The notes below the pieces were generated by a model. The model was not told the DNA's origin, made no database searches, and saw nothing but the letters and a program-made list of their open reading frames with translations. Made by a program: the position numbers and the translations under genes. From NCBI GenBank assembly GCA_905182985.1, contig CAJJDN010000074.1, positions 300,104 through 364,103 on the forward strand: 64,000 nt of DNA, read 5' to 3'. Of this stretch, positions 27,710 to 42,437 are shown one piece after another. Origin of the DNA: Paramecium sonneborni. Lineage: Eukaryota > Ciliophora > Oligohymenophorea > Peniculida > Parameciidae. Position 1 is the stretch's first letter. Each line of letters opens with the position of its first letter.

Positions 27710-29342
27710 ATGGGGGAGAAAAGAATTGACAAATATCTGTTCAATCCTAAAGATCTTATTGGAGAAGGTTCATATGCTTAAGTGTATAGAGGACGAGATG
27801 AAAAGACAGGAGTAAAAGTAGCGATAAAAGTATTAAACAAATCAGTCATAAATGCGTATTAAAGATTAATCGAAATTTAGAGATGATTATTTAAGGGAAG
27901 GTTTAATCTCAGAGATAAAAGTGATGTAGAAATTGAAGAGTCCAAACATTGTGTAATTAATGGATGTGATGGAGACCAATAATAACTATTATATAATTTA
28001 GGAATATTGTGATAGTGGAGATTTAGATAAATTGATTGAAAAGTATTTATAATAATTATGATTAGCTATGGGGCTTAAAAGAAAACAATGCCTGAGAAAG
28101 ATGCAGTAAAATTTATGATTGATATTTTAAATGGATTTATTTAACTAATAAAGAATGGTATTATTCATAGAGATTTAAAACCAGCCAACATTTTAATAGA
28201 CAAAGGAGTATAAATATTAATTTTATTCTAGACTTTTAAATTAGCAGATTTTGGATTTGCAAAATGTGTTGACAATTTCAAAAAGGATATGTTAGCTTCA
28301 TTAGTAGGTACACCTCTATATATGTCACCATAAATATTGGATAATAAAAAATACACATCCAAAACTGATATTTGGAGTATAGCATTTATCTTTTATGAAG
28401 CACTCTATGGTAAAAGTAAAATATTCTCTTTTTTATTATCTTTTAGCTCCTTGGACTGCTAGATCACCTTAAGAACTCTTAAAAAATATTAGAAATTAAC
28501 CTCTATAATTTAAAGGACCTTAAATATCAAAAGAAGCCTAAGAATTTCTAACAGGTTGTTTATAAGCTGAAGAAAAAGATAGATTATCTTGGGATGAAAT
28601 ATATAGACATCCTTTATTTAAAGGACATTTCACCGATTTTGTTAAAAATGTAAGCATTTTAGAGGACAAAGCTACCTATTTAATTAATGATATAAGACAG
28701 ATGATTATTAAAGAATAAATTGACATTGGAGAATTATTTGCTGAACTTGATATGACTAAAGATAAAGCATTAAATGTTAATGAATTGGGTAAATTCTTAT
28801 AAAGAGTTGATAAAAATCTTACAAGAGAAGAAATTGAATATATATTCAATAAATTTGATGATGATGGAAATAATCTAATTGAATTTAATGAATTCAAAAA
28901 ATGGTTAGAAGAAAATGATGTAAAATATTATTCAGCTTTCTCTTTAGTGTAGAATGACAGCATCTGAAGTAAGCAGAACTAAAAAGAAAGTTAGTATTCT
29001 CATGAAACCATAATAAGATATTTAAGCAGGATCTCTTGATGATAGAGTAAGAGTTGTAATTGAAAAACTTAAGATATCCATTGTTAAATATAATATCAAT
29101 CTTTTAGATTTGTTTAACAAAGTAAACTTATTTATTATTTCTAGTATGATAAATCAGCTAATCATGAATTAGATGTCTAAGAATTAGGTAAACTATTAAA
29201 GAGAATTGATTAAACTGTCACAGATGAAGAAGCAAAAGCCATCTTTACCTTTTTTGATCACAATAAAGATGGATCCGTTTCATTTAATGAATTTGAGTTT
29301 GTTTTGAAAGAATGCTTAGTTAAATAAAAAATCAAATAGTGA
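27710..29342 (+). CDS. Serine/threonine protein kinase with C-terminal EF-hands
   Basis: 492 aa after six introns (25, 23, 24, 31, 28 and 23 nt). Complete kinase domain: glycine loop GEGSYAQVYRG, VAIK lysine, catalytic loop HRDLKPANIL, DFG in LADFGFAK, activation end GTPLYMSPQIL, and DIWSIAFIFYE. The core resembles the ULK/ATG1 branch. Beyond about residue 300 lie EF-hand-like units: DKNLTREEIEYIF with FDDDGNNLIEFNEF, and a second pair ending FFDHNKDGSVSFNEF (about 29250-29300). This suggests calcium regulation as in CDPKs, although the kinase core is not the classical CDPK type. A direct Ca2+ switch is inferred, not shown. Confidence 0.88.
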
Positions 29343-29560
29343 CCATGATTTATCTAAATATCATTAAAAATTTAAAATATATTTTTTTTATACTTTATAA
29401 ATCATTATTTTGCTTATCATCTATATTTCAATCAAATATTCCTTATTTATTTATAAGAGATTATAAGTTTAAAATCAAACTTATAATAATAGAAAAATAA
29501 ATAAAAATTTAATCTTTGATAATCATTATTTTATTTATCAATCAAAAAAAATTTTATTTA

Positions 29561-30617
29561 TCAAGCAATTCCTATCAAAGAATTGTATACCTTCATAAAT
29601 AGAATAATCGCTTTATTCAATGGATTTATAACATATGGTCTTAATCCTCTAGCTAGTGTGAACCATCCAATAGTTTTTCTTAATTTAGTCTTATATAATT
29701 TATCATTCTCTGCCATTTTCAAATGCTGTTCATATGATATTCTAGGAATACCCTCTTCTCCTAAAAAATTCTTTATCAATATATCAATATCTAAAATAGA
29801 TTAATTGTATACTTTCGCTAAAAGACTTCTCTTCTATTTCTGTAATTAAGGGAGCATCTATCTAAAATTCTCTTAATAAACATATTGGAGATAAAATTGA
29901 AAAAACTATACCGAGTTTTGGAAAACTGAAATAAACATTTAAAAAATAGGATAATATAACTGAATAGCCTATTAAATATCCTATATAAATATGTAAATAA
30001 TAAGGCAAATGATCTTAGTATGGAATCTTTAATGATATATAACCTGTTGTTATATACACTGCATAAAGTAAATAATCGACGTGTTTAATTATTAATGAGA
30101 TTATTGTATTTTCAGGCAAAATTATTACTAAAATGTCAAATAATGAAGTTTGAAGTAATAATAATAAACTGAAAAGTAAAGCTTACAAGGTTAATTTAAT
30201 TTGATCAATTATAGTAGAGAATCCTACATTATTGTCTCTTTTTAAATTGTAAATAAAAAATTGTCTATTCTATTTCACATTTGTTTCATATTATATTGCT
30301 GTTTAAGTAATCTTTCCAACATAAACCAATTATCGAATATTATTTTCTAGGTACAATAGTACAGGTATAATTTAAATCAACAATAATATCAGTTTGGGAA
30401 AAGATAATAATGACAAAAAATATACAAGCAAGTCAATTAGAAAAATGATAGCTAATTTTATGCTTGCAAATTCTATAGCTTGTTTTAAATATCTTTTAAT
30501 TTCAATACAACATTTCTCCTAAGGATCTAAAGCATACCATCTTATTCCTTTCATGAATTTAATGCTATCAAATAATCCATAAAGGAATAATATAGACTAT
30601 GTTTTTATATATTTCAT
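29561..30617 (-). CDS. Multi-pass membrane protein, unknown function
   Basis: 344 aa with one 22-nt intron. At least four long hydrophobic segments are visible (for example LAIIFLIDLLVYFLSLL, LLLIQIIPVLLYL and LLFSLLLLLQTSLF), joined by short polar loops, with an amphipathic basic C-terminal region (FTLARGLRPYVINPLNKA). No family recognised. The first 12 codons are repeated at 31849-31883 because of the duplicated block. Confidence 0.75.
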
Positions 30618-31445
30618 TTTAATTATATAAATGATTTTTTTTAATATTATGAATTCAGCATATTTTTTATTATATTTATAATAATATCTTAAATCTAACA
30701 TTCTTATTTCCCTTTTAATTTTATATTGTTGTTCATTTTCATATTTAATTGAAAAGTATATAATTTACTCAAAATAATTTTCAATCCAAAATTGATATAA
30801 AGAAATAAAACTCATTGGTTTATTAAATTTCGAGAAATAAAAAATTTGTTAAATAAAGACTTGAAATCCTAATATTTTTAAGAAAAAAAATATAGTAGAG
30901 ATTTTAAAATGAAATAATTCAAATATTTTCAAAACAGAATGAATTTAGTAAAAATGTTTGGCTATTTTAATGTAAAATTATTATTATTAACACTTAATAA
31001 AATAAAATAATTAACAAAATAAGTCAATCGAATGCAAAGAACCTAAGAGATTTGTTCATAAAATAATAATTTAATAGTAAAATAAAATTTAACCAAATAG
31101 AAAATAATTAAGTAATTGAAATAAAAAAGTAGATATTTCTTAATGTTATTATAATCTAAAGAATTGTAATGTATGCAATAAAATGAGAGTTGCAATTAAT
31201 GGTTCATTTTTCCTAAAAGTTAAGGTAAGTACAAAAAACTTAAGGGAATAAGTTAGTAGAAGGCAATTTAAATTTTTGAATATAATTGGAAAAGGTAGAT
31301 TTGGAAGAATTTGAAGAGTAAGAATAAAGAAGAATAAGAAATTATTTTCATTAAAAGAAATGTCAAAAAAAAAGTGTTATTTCAATTTTAAATGAGAATA
31401 TTTCTTAGAATATATGCATCATCCTTTTTTTGTTAATATGTGGTA
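30583..31445. repeat. Direct repeat copy A, 863 bp
   Basis: Apparently identical to 31849-32711 (constant offset 1266). It contains the first codons of the membrane-protein gene, the divergent intergenic region, and the 5' part of a kinase pseudogene. Copy B starts immediately after an N, so the repeat is most likely two unmerged overlapping contigs. The copies diverge right after a TA dinucleotide (31444-31445 versus 32710-32711). Confidence 0.93.
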
Positions 31446-31847
31446 AGCATTTTAGGATAGAGATAATTTATTTTTGATTATAGATTTATTGATTTGTGGT
31501 GATTAAGATTTCATTTAAGAAAGATGAGAAGATTTAGTGAAGCAACTAGTAAATAAGAATAATTATTAAGATAAAGTTTTTTTATTGCTTTTATATTATT
31601 GGCTTTAACTTATTAAAATTAAAATGGGATTATTTAGAGAGATTTAAAACCACAAAATTTAGTTTAAGAGGAAAATGAATACATGAGATTAATAGATTTG
31701 TGTATAGCCAGGATAAATAAAGGAAATAAGATGTGTAGATAATACTTCAGGAACACTTGGATATATGGGAATACCAGAAGTTATGTGTAGAATGGATCAT
31801 AGTTGTGGCTAAGCGTTAGCAAATTAATTAACGCCTTGTCAGTGATA
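31183..31847 (+). pseudogene. Broken STK32/YANK-like kinase, contig-1 version (N-terminus and core)
   Basis: Recognisable pieces in order: RRQFKFLNIIGKGRFGRI, SLKEMSKKK, HHPFFVNMW, FQDRDNLFLIIDLL, LLALTYQN, RDLKPQNLV, then LIDLCIAR and YMGIPEVMCR (across two frames). These match STK32/YANK-type AGC kinases. It is not functional as written: TGA follows GRI where the family has Trp, there are frameshifts around 31395 and later, and the catalytic HRD appears as QRD. The copy stops at the N (31848). The last 40 bases (31808-31847) no longer match the kinase and look compositionally different. Confidence 0.82.
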
Positions 31848-31848
31848 N
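31848..31848. other. Assembly gap (single N)
   Basis: An ambiguous base joining two contigs whose sequences overlap by 863 bp; the join is not a true adjacency. Confidence 0.95.
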
Positions 31849-32711
31849 AGGAATAATATAGACTATGTTTTTATATATTTCATTTTAATTATATAAATGA
31901 TTTTTTTTAATATTATGAATTCAGCATATTTTTTATTATATTTATAATAATATCTTAAATCTAACATTCTTATTTCCCTTTTAATTTTATATTGTTGTTC
32001 ATTTTCATATTTAATTGAAAAGTATATAATTTACTCAAAATAATTTTCAATCCAAAATTGATATAAAGAAATAAAACTCATTGGTTTATTAAATTTCGAG
32101 AAATAAAAAATTTGTTAAATAAAGACTTGAAATCCTAATATTTTTAAGAAAAAAAATATAGTAGAGATTTTAAAATGAAATAATTCAAATATTTTCAAAA
32201 CAGAATGAATTTAGTAAAAATGTTTGGCTATTTTAATGTAAAATTATTATTATTAACACTTAATAAAATAAAATAATTAACAAAATAAGTCAATCGAATG
32301 CAAAGAACCTAAGAGATTTGTTCATAAAATAATAATTTAATAGTAAAATAAAATTTAACCAAATAGAAAATAATTAAGTAATTGAAATAAAAAAGTAGAT
32401 ATTTCTTAATGTTATTATAATCTAAAGAATTGTAATGTATGCAATAAAATGAGAGTTGCAATTAATGGTTCATTTTTCCTAAAAGTTAAGGTAAGTACAA
32501 AAAACTTAAGGGAATAAGTTAGTAGAAGGCAATTTAAATTTTTGAATATAATTGGAAAAGGTAGATTTGGAAGAATTTGAAGAGTAAGAATAAAGAAGAA
32601 TAAGAAATTATTTTCATTAAAAGAAATGTCAAAAAAAAAGTGTTATTTCAATTTTAAATGAGAATATTTCTTAGAATATATGCATCATCCTTTTTTTGTT
32701 AATATGTGGTA
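31849..32711. repeat. Direct repeat copy B, 863 bp
   Basis: Second copy of 30583-31445, beginning just after the N. After position 32711 the sequence leaves copy A and continues into the C-terminal part of the same kinase family, skipping the catalytic core. Confidence 0.93.
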
Positions 32712-33140
32712 CTAGAATAAATTTCATCTTAATAGATTTAAGTAAAAGAGAGGAATTACCTTTAAAGAGAATGCTCTTGATTTTGTTAATTAGGTATAAT
32801 CTTATTCAATTATTCTAGTATTAAGAAAACCAGGAATAGGTAGTAATGGAATGATAGAGATATTGCATCACTCTTGATTGAAAGTATATCCTTGTGACAA
32901 TTTGTTAAAAAAGAAAATTTAAGTTCTTTATGTTCCAGGGTATTTAAATCAAATAGGATTCTTAGCTGTTGATGATTATTTTCAGTTTTAAAATCAAATT
33001 TAAGAAGATGTATAATTAGATTATGAATAAGTTTTTGAGAATTAAGGAGTTTTATTAAGAAATACTGTTTAAAATAATAAATTTATATTCATTTAGCTTT
33101 GTTTGATGGATAAAATTTGGATGTTGGATGAAAAACCATT
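32449..33140 (+). pseudogene. Broken STK32/YANK-like kinase, contig-2 version with core deleted
   Basis: Starts with the same N-terminal lobe as 31183 onward up to VNMW. It then jumps directly to the C-terminal lobe and tail: ITFKENALDFVNQ, RKPGIGSNGMIE, GYLNQIGFLAVDDYF, GVLLRNTVQN. The catalytic loop, DFG and activation segment are absent. A TGA replaces the Trp expected in the HPWLK motif (32873-32875). A 25-nt intron (GTATAA..TCTAG, near 32790-32815) remains recognisable. Non-functional as written; see findings for the TA junction. Confidence 0.82.
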
Positions 33141-33241
33141 TAACATTAATAAAAATAAAAGAATTAATGTTAAAAAAAAAATCATAACCTTTTTCTCCAG
33201 TGACATAAAAATGTTATTAATTATATAATTATAAAAGATAG

Positions 33242-34077
33242 TCAATTTTTTTTTATTTTAAATTTCTGTGAATCATCTAAGATTTCTTCTTCATACAGTT
33301 TTTATGACATTTGCCTTTTTAGATTTTCGTATCTTTCATCTAATTCTCCATATTTGATAAGTAAATCATCTATATAATTATTTTTTTAATCAATGCCTTG
33401 CAATAATTCCTCACATTTTTTTTGTAATAATCGAATGACTTCTTAATTTTGAACTACTTTTTCTTATTCAAAGATTTTTGCCTTTAACAGTTGGATTTCC
33501 TATAGGCTTGACTAAGACTCATACCCTTAGGTATTTATTGTGGATCTCTTTGATATCGTTTTCAATACGAGCCTTCAATGTATTTTCAAATTATTTGTTA
33601 AAGTCATTAATAATAAGTTAATTATTAGAAGTGAGCTCCTCTAATTCTTATTTTTTATCATTATATAACAAAATTAATTGTTAATTCTCTGATTTTAAGG
33701 AAGAGACTAATTGATTAAGTTATCTGAGTTCTTTATCATAGTTTTCCTTAATAGACAATTATTCTTCTAATTATTATTTAAAATGAATCAAACTGATTTG
33801 ACAATCTGAAATAAATTGCCTATATTAAAATAATATATTAGTACTTCATTTCATTAATTTATAACTATTGATTTTGAATAATCTTATCTTATTCATAACA
33901 TTTTTATTTGAATATTTTTAATTCTTCAAATTGATTATAGATTTAAGGTTAGATAGTTGGATGAATACTATTGTTGTATTTAGATGTAGAATATTTTTGA
34001 TCATCTGGTATAAAAGTTGCAACTGAATGAGATTGAGTTCGTAAAGGAGATTTACTCATAATTCGTTAAAATGACAT
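33242..34077 (-). CDS. Coiled-coil protein, unknown function
   Basis: 261 aa after two 25-nt introns; frame closes. The N-terminal ~50 aa are Ser/Thr/Pro/Gln-rich. The rest is one long helical, heptad-rich region (for example QQLEEQLSIKENYDKELRQL and KIFEQEKVVQNQEVIRLL), ending in a basic stretch. In-frame ATGs at 34077 and 34059; the upstream one is used. Such proteins are common in ciliate cortex and basal bodies, but nothing here proves that. Divergent from CDC48 by 110 bp. Confidence 0.8.
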
Positions 34078-34187
34078 AATAATAATTTGTAATTAATTTC
34101 TAAATAGCTCTGGAATATTAAATTAATTATATTTAAACAAAATCATCCTAATGTGAAAATATTAATATTTATTTTAAAAGTTTAGGA

Positions 34188-36771
<2,584 letters not shown>

Positions 36772-36867
36772 TTAATATATATTATATTAAAGAAAGTAAT
36801 AATTAAATTATTAATACCTTTTAGAATAATAAGTTTTATTGCTATAAATTAAATGTAGAAAATAAAC

Positions 36868-37109
36868 TCATTTTTTAGCTACGCCCTTCTTTTTTGCTAA
36901 ATATTTTAATCAATTGTAATAATACCATCTTTTTTTTATTCCTCCTCATATTTTTTTTGATGATCCAATGCTTATTATTTCAATTGTTCTATTGCCAAAC
37001 GTAATGCTGTTATTTATGCTTACTTTAACTTATCAGCTTCTTCTAATTAAGCTAATTATATTAAATAGGGCTTTAACATTTCTTTAGCTTCATACTCTGA
37101 TTGATCCAT
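36868..37109 (-). CDS. Small basic, helical protein
   Basis: 70 aa after a 29-nt intron (GTATTA..TTTAG). Sequence is Gln/Lys/Glu-rich with a continuous predicted helix (LAQLEEADKLKQAQITALRL) and a KKKGVAKK end. No family recognised. Lies between the convergent CDC48 stop (97 bp away) and the next minus-strand gene. Confidence 0.65.
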
Positions 37110-37174
37110 TATAATTTATTTAAATATATATTATTAAAAATATTAAGATATAATTTATAAAAGATAAAAAGAAT

Positions 37175-38265
37175 TCAATTTCTTTTTCGTTATTTTTAAT
37201 TTTTTTAATTGTTCATTCCTTAGATTGATTTTAAGCTCCAATAACCTCCTCCAAAAATAGCAATAATTAACAACAAAAAAAAAGCATAATTGAAATAATT
37301 TGGCTTTTATAATAAGTTAGATTCTTATGATGATTCTTTCCATGCATTTTACCATTCTGATTCAATCTTTTAAGTTTTCTAATATGATTATTTAAGTTTA
37401 TTTTTCTTATCTAAGTCACCTAAATCCTTTTCTAATTTCTTAATTATTTTCAATAAAGACTCTTCTTCCTTTGTTAAAGTTGAATCTATTCCAATAAATT
37501 GTTTATAATTAAAATCTTTCACAACTTCCTTGTAACCCATACTAGATAAGATCTAATACTATTTTTATATTATTTACCTCGTTATTGATATCAATAACTT
37601 AAACACAAGATAAAATCATTTACATTTATACTTTATGAAATATTGATGTTTTGTTTCCATTCTCAATACTCTCAATAATTTGATTCATGTTTTCTTTCTC
37701 ATTATTAATATCCTTTATTGTCTTTATCCAGCAAGCTCCAATTTTTCTCGATAGGCTTTTATATCATAAAAAGTAATACATTTCTTCCTCAGCCTCTTCC
37801 TATGCAAAAATTGAAACAACCATAAACAATAGAATTTTTAGCATCAACGTGTTTAATTAAAATATTTAATAAATCAATAAGCATATTGTCTGCAAAAGTT
37901 TTAAAAGGATTTAATGTATAAATGCAATAAACTATATATCATTCATCTAACAAATTATTAAAATCTTAATCTGAAAGTACTTTATCCTTTGATTTAGCTC
38001 TGAGTAAATCTATTTCAACTAATTTCTTTTTCTCTTTTTATTTAGCTTCCTCTATCTGTTATAATACTTTATCAAGTTCTTTTTATCTTGCCTAATACTA
38101 AGATTTAGTTATTGTTCCTGTTCTTCCTTTTGATGATTCTATATCATCTATTGGATTATAGGGTGCATCAACTTTTGGTTGAAAATCAATGGAATATCTA
38201 TATCCAATATAAAAACTTGCTCCAGCAAATCCAATCAATAATAGTATTTCAAATAATATTGCCAT
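37175..38265 (-). CDS. Putative single-pass or two-pass membrane protein with in-frame TGA
   Basis: Begins with a membrane segment (FEILLLIGFAGASFYIGY), followed by a charged helical region. It ends with a second hydrophobic segment (YAFFLLLIIAIFGGGYW) and a basic tail. Introns of 28, 24 and 25 nt keep one frame, but that frame contains a TGA at 37939-37941 that no GT..AG splice removes. Either the gene is broken, TGA is a variant of TGG (giving DEWYIVY), or these are two genes: a 108-aa protein ending at 37939 and a second starting at an ATG near 37884. Function unknown. Confidence 0.55.
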
Positions 38266-38318
38266 ATTTACTTATGAAAATAATAATTAATATTAAATAA
38301 TAATAATAACAAAATTTT

Positions 38319-41300
38319 TCAATAATTAATAGTTTTTTACAAAATATTATCCTTATATAATAAATGAGGACCAACCTTCTTCCCATTTAAGTATTCTCCT
38401 TCCTCAAAAATTAATTAAGTATGATAAAATTATCCTTTACCATGATATTTATTATTGAAAAATGTTCCTGAATACTTCAAAATAAATTCATCATTCTAAT
38501 TTTATACAAAATACTTTCCCTACCCACATCTTTTTGATTATTTCCACTCACCAATATAAAACCATCTTTCTTTTGTATTCCATCTCTTACCTTCACCATG
38601 CAATAATCCAAAAATTATCCAACCAATATGTTCTTCGTATATTTCAAATTATCTATTTTTAATTTCATCATACCAAATCAATTTACATTAACCATGTTTA
38701 ATTGAATGATCAATATTATAATATCCTATATACTTTTATATACGACTTTCATTATTCAACTCCAATACTATTCCATAAATAAATTACCCTTTATTAAAAA
38801 TACCTTCATATATTGCTCCTTTTGGCTTTTTCATCATTATTCCAAAACCATGAGCTTAATTATTTAATGTAAAACCTCCATATTCAAATTAAATATTTTC
38901 TATTTTTTTTCTATTTTATTAAAATTCACCATATACCCTTAAATCAATTGGAATCTCAATATTTGGCTAGGAGTATATTTTCCACTTTTAAAATTTTTTA
39001 ATTTTAGGATTTATTGACCAAATTTCAAAATCCTTTAGATTTTCGATCTATATCTTAAAATTATATTTATCGTTGTACTAAATTCTTGAATTCGGAGGAG
39101 GAGAATTCTACTTATTTATCTGATATTATTATGATTAAGATTCAAAATCATGTATCAAAAAAGGAACTATTTCATCTGTTATTGATGATTACCTTATAGG
39201 ATTCACAAACTGTTTTTAATTATTTTTTTCATTATTATCAAATTATTTACTCAATTCTAAACCATTAAAGTTTATTAGAGATTTAGTAAGTATCATATCT
39301 TACTATTTTTAAAAATTATCAATTAAAATTTATTATTATTAAAATTATTAAGTTAGATATCCCTTTTAAATTTTTAATTCTAAATTTATTAATTGTTTAA
39401 TTATATTACAATATTAAATTTATTCTGGATAAGAAAGATCCTCAAATTCAAACTTTGTCAAAAAATTTTCTGATTTTGGTTTTGCAAGAAGGTTTTAAAA
39501 TTTCTCATATACAAAATTTATTTATTTATATTAACCATCTTATTGCTTTACTATAGCTTTTTTTATTTTTAAAGCATTTTATACCCATATTATTATATCT
39601 CTTTATGAAGGATAATTATCCTTTTAAGTTTGATCATTATTTTCCAATAAATTTTGTAGGCCAATAAGATATTGATCTAATTGTTATTCATTCATTTAAT
39701 TTAATTCATCTTCATTTAAATATATTATTTCTTATTCTCTTGTATAATTTAATTTCTCTTTTAATTTTGAAATTTAATCAATAGTTTTTAACTATTTATT
39801 TATCTCATCTTCATCAGCTTATTTATTTTCTTTAATTTTTAATAAAAACTCTTAGTATTTAAATAATTATTGACTGTTTAACATTTTAAGTTATTCAATC
39901 TTTAATAATGTATCAGTTTTCTAATCTTCTAACTTTCTTGAATTATTTGAAAAAATATCATCTAAATTACAAGATGAATCTTTCACTATTGAAAGTGCTT
40001 ACTATTACTACTACTCTTAAGAAACTTCTTAATTTTCTATAAAATTACTCTCATTTATTTGCATTTCTTCTATTTAGATTATTTAAATCTAATCATTAAC
40101 TGATTATCCTTATTATATATTCTATTTTTCAAATTCAGTTGACTCAATTTTCTTTGCCTAATTGTTAATTATTTAATCGTCTACTTTTATGATTTTAAGG
40201 TCATTTTAATATTAATTATTTTCTTGAAAATTTTAATTATGGGTCTCATCATTTATAACAGCAATATGTTAGCTTTCATTTAATTAAATTAATTCCTTAT
40301 TATTAACTTGAAAATTCTAATTTGTTTCTGAGTCTTCTATTTACAATTTAGAACTAGAATTACATTATTATTCTTATTATTAAATTTAATTTAATGATAA
40401 AAATTAAGGATCTTTGTTAAAATCAATAATAGATTAAGTAAATTATTCTTAACTTTTTTATGTTTGAAATTGAAATTCTTATGGATATAATATAAGATTT
40501 GATTAAAACACTTATGTTAATTCTTATTAATTTTTTTGTTGTTAAATTTGATTAGTTGAGATTGAATTATGTCTTTTAATTATTTATGTAGAGGGAGAAA
40601 AAGGAGATATTTCTATCTAAAAAGCATTTTATGAATTTGGTAATATTTCTACTTAATTATTAGGAACTATTTTTTTTATCACTTAGGATTAGTCAATTTC
40701 AGGATTAATATTAATTATTGTTTATTAATTATCATATTAAATATTTAAATTTAATTTAGGATCATTATTTTGAAATTATTATTCGTCTTTTAAGTTATTA
40801 AATAATTAAGGTTATTAAATAGGAATTTCAAATTATTATTTTGATTCTAAAATTATACCTTATCTAATTTACTTGTCTACTATTTGATTTAGAACATAAT
40901 TTCTTTATGATTTTTACAAAAGACTGGATATAGTTTGAATTGGCTCTTTTTTTTAAGTTACATTCTTATCATCATTCAATACTTAAAGTTAAGATATTGT
41001 TTGCTGATTATAATCATTTATTTTAGGCTTTTTATCTTTGTTTTAGTTATTAATTAAATTATCATCATGAATTTATGTAAGTAATAAAATTTATTCATTG
41101 TTATTAAATGAATTGACTTAAATATGCTTTATTTTCATTAGCTTCTATTCTTCAAAAGAAGCACTTTCATAATCACATAATTATTTTAAATTAGCTTTAC
41201 CAAATTATTCTTCTTCATTATTTTTTGGAGAAAAAATTTAAAATGAATTTTCATCTGAAAAATGAGATTTACTATCATTTATTTATTCATGTAATTAATT

Positions 41301-42437
41301 ATTCTGATTTTTTATTTCATATTTTTCAATGTTATTATTATTCTATTTTTATTATGTTGAAACAGTTTTTTATGATTTTTAATCATTAATTTATTATAAT
41401 TATTTTATTTAAGCTGATGATAAATATTAGTAATCAACTTTAGTATTAATTTAAACATATTTTTTTAACTAAATATTTATAAAATTCTAATCTTCTTTGA
41501 AATTTTATTTTTGTTAATTATCCTCTAAACCTCTTTAAGGAATTTATTTTTTTAATTCTTCAAGACAATTTATAGCTGACATTTTACCAAATGATAACTT
41601 TTTAATTATTTCTGTAATTATCCTAAATTATGGATTATTTGCTTATTTTTTAATATCTTAATCAAATTTAGCAATATCATATCCATAAAATTATTTTATA
41701 TCATCTGGTATTTAAGTTTGAAATGCCAATAATTATAATAAAATAATACTGATACTCCAATTGTCATTTCTTTTTAGAATTACTTTTTTATATTAATCAT
41801 TTCCGAATATTTATGCCCATTCACTTTCTTAAAAATCAATATTGTCTTAATTAATTATCTCAATAATTTCAGGAGAGTTATAAAACAATGTTTCATTTTA
41901 TTTTTATCTTTCTTCAGAATTCGAACATTGTTTTGTATAATGATTATAATGGGTTCTTGCACTCCCAAAATCAGTTAAGTATGTTTGATTGTCAATTAAT
42001 ATAAAATTATTAAGTTTTATATTTCTATGTTAAATTTCTGATAATTCAAGAATTGAAGCAATCTCAATAATTTATTCTGCAATTTATAATTTCTATTATT
42101 CAGATATGATAGATGTTTAAAGAAAACTATTTAAAGAATTTGCGTTAGTCTTGCAATTATATGTTATATAAACATATACAGAAACTGATTGAATTTCAGC
42201 TGACCAATCAATTATTTACAATATATGTTTAGGAAATTGATGATTTAAACTAACTTGATATTGAATTTCTAATTAAAAGTTTTATTTCCATATATTCCAA
42301 TTACTTTTGAGTTAAAAATATATTGTCTTAATTAGATTGCCATCTCTTGATGATTTAATATTAGGATATTTCTTACTTAAATCATTCGATTTTAAAGGGA
42401 AATACTTTTTTTGATACTCTCTAAATTCTATTTACAT
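38319..42437 (-). CDS. Pseudokinase-MORN repeat protein
   Basis: One uninterrupted frame of 1372 codons; every TCA on the plus strand over 39294-42437 was checked and lies in another phase. The N-terminal third is a kinase fold: HRNIKLNN (catalytic Asp replaced by Asn, 42021-42029), DFG in LTDFGSAR (41964-41972), and ETLFYNSPEI. A glycine-rich loop is not recognisable. The middle ~700 aa is low-complexity Gln/Asn/Ser-rich with charged helices. The C-terminal ~250 aa has MORN-like units: YGGFTLNNQAHGFGIM, YEGIFNKGQFIYGI, HGEGKRWNTKERWFYIGEW, KYHGKGQF. MORN repeats usually tether proteins to membranes or the cortex. Kinase activity is doubtful. The first ATG in frame is 42437. Confidence 0.82.

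Noticed and set aside
30583..32711. True tandem gene duplication
   Set aside because: Copies appear identical and copy B begins right after an N, which points to unmerged contigs.
39294..39296. A separate start for a stand-alone MORN protein
   Set aside because: The upstream pseudokinase frame runs through this ATG with no TGA, so one gene is simpler.
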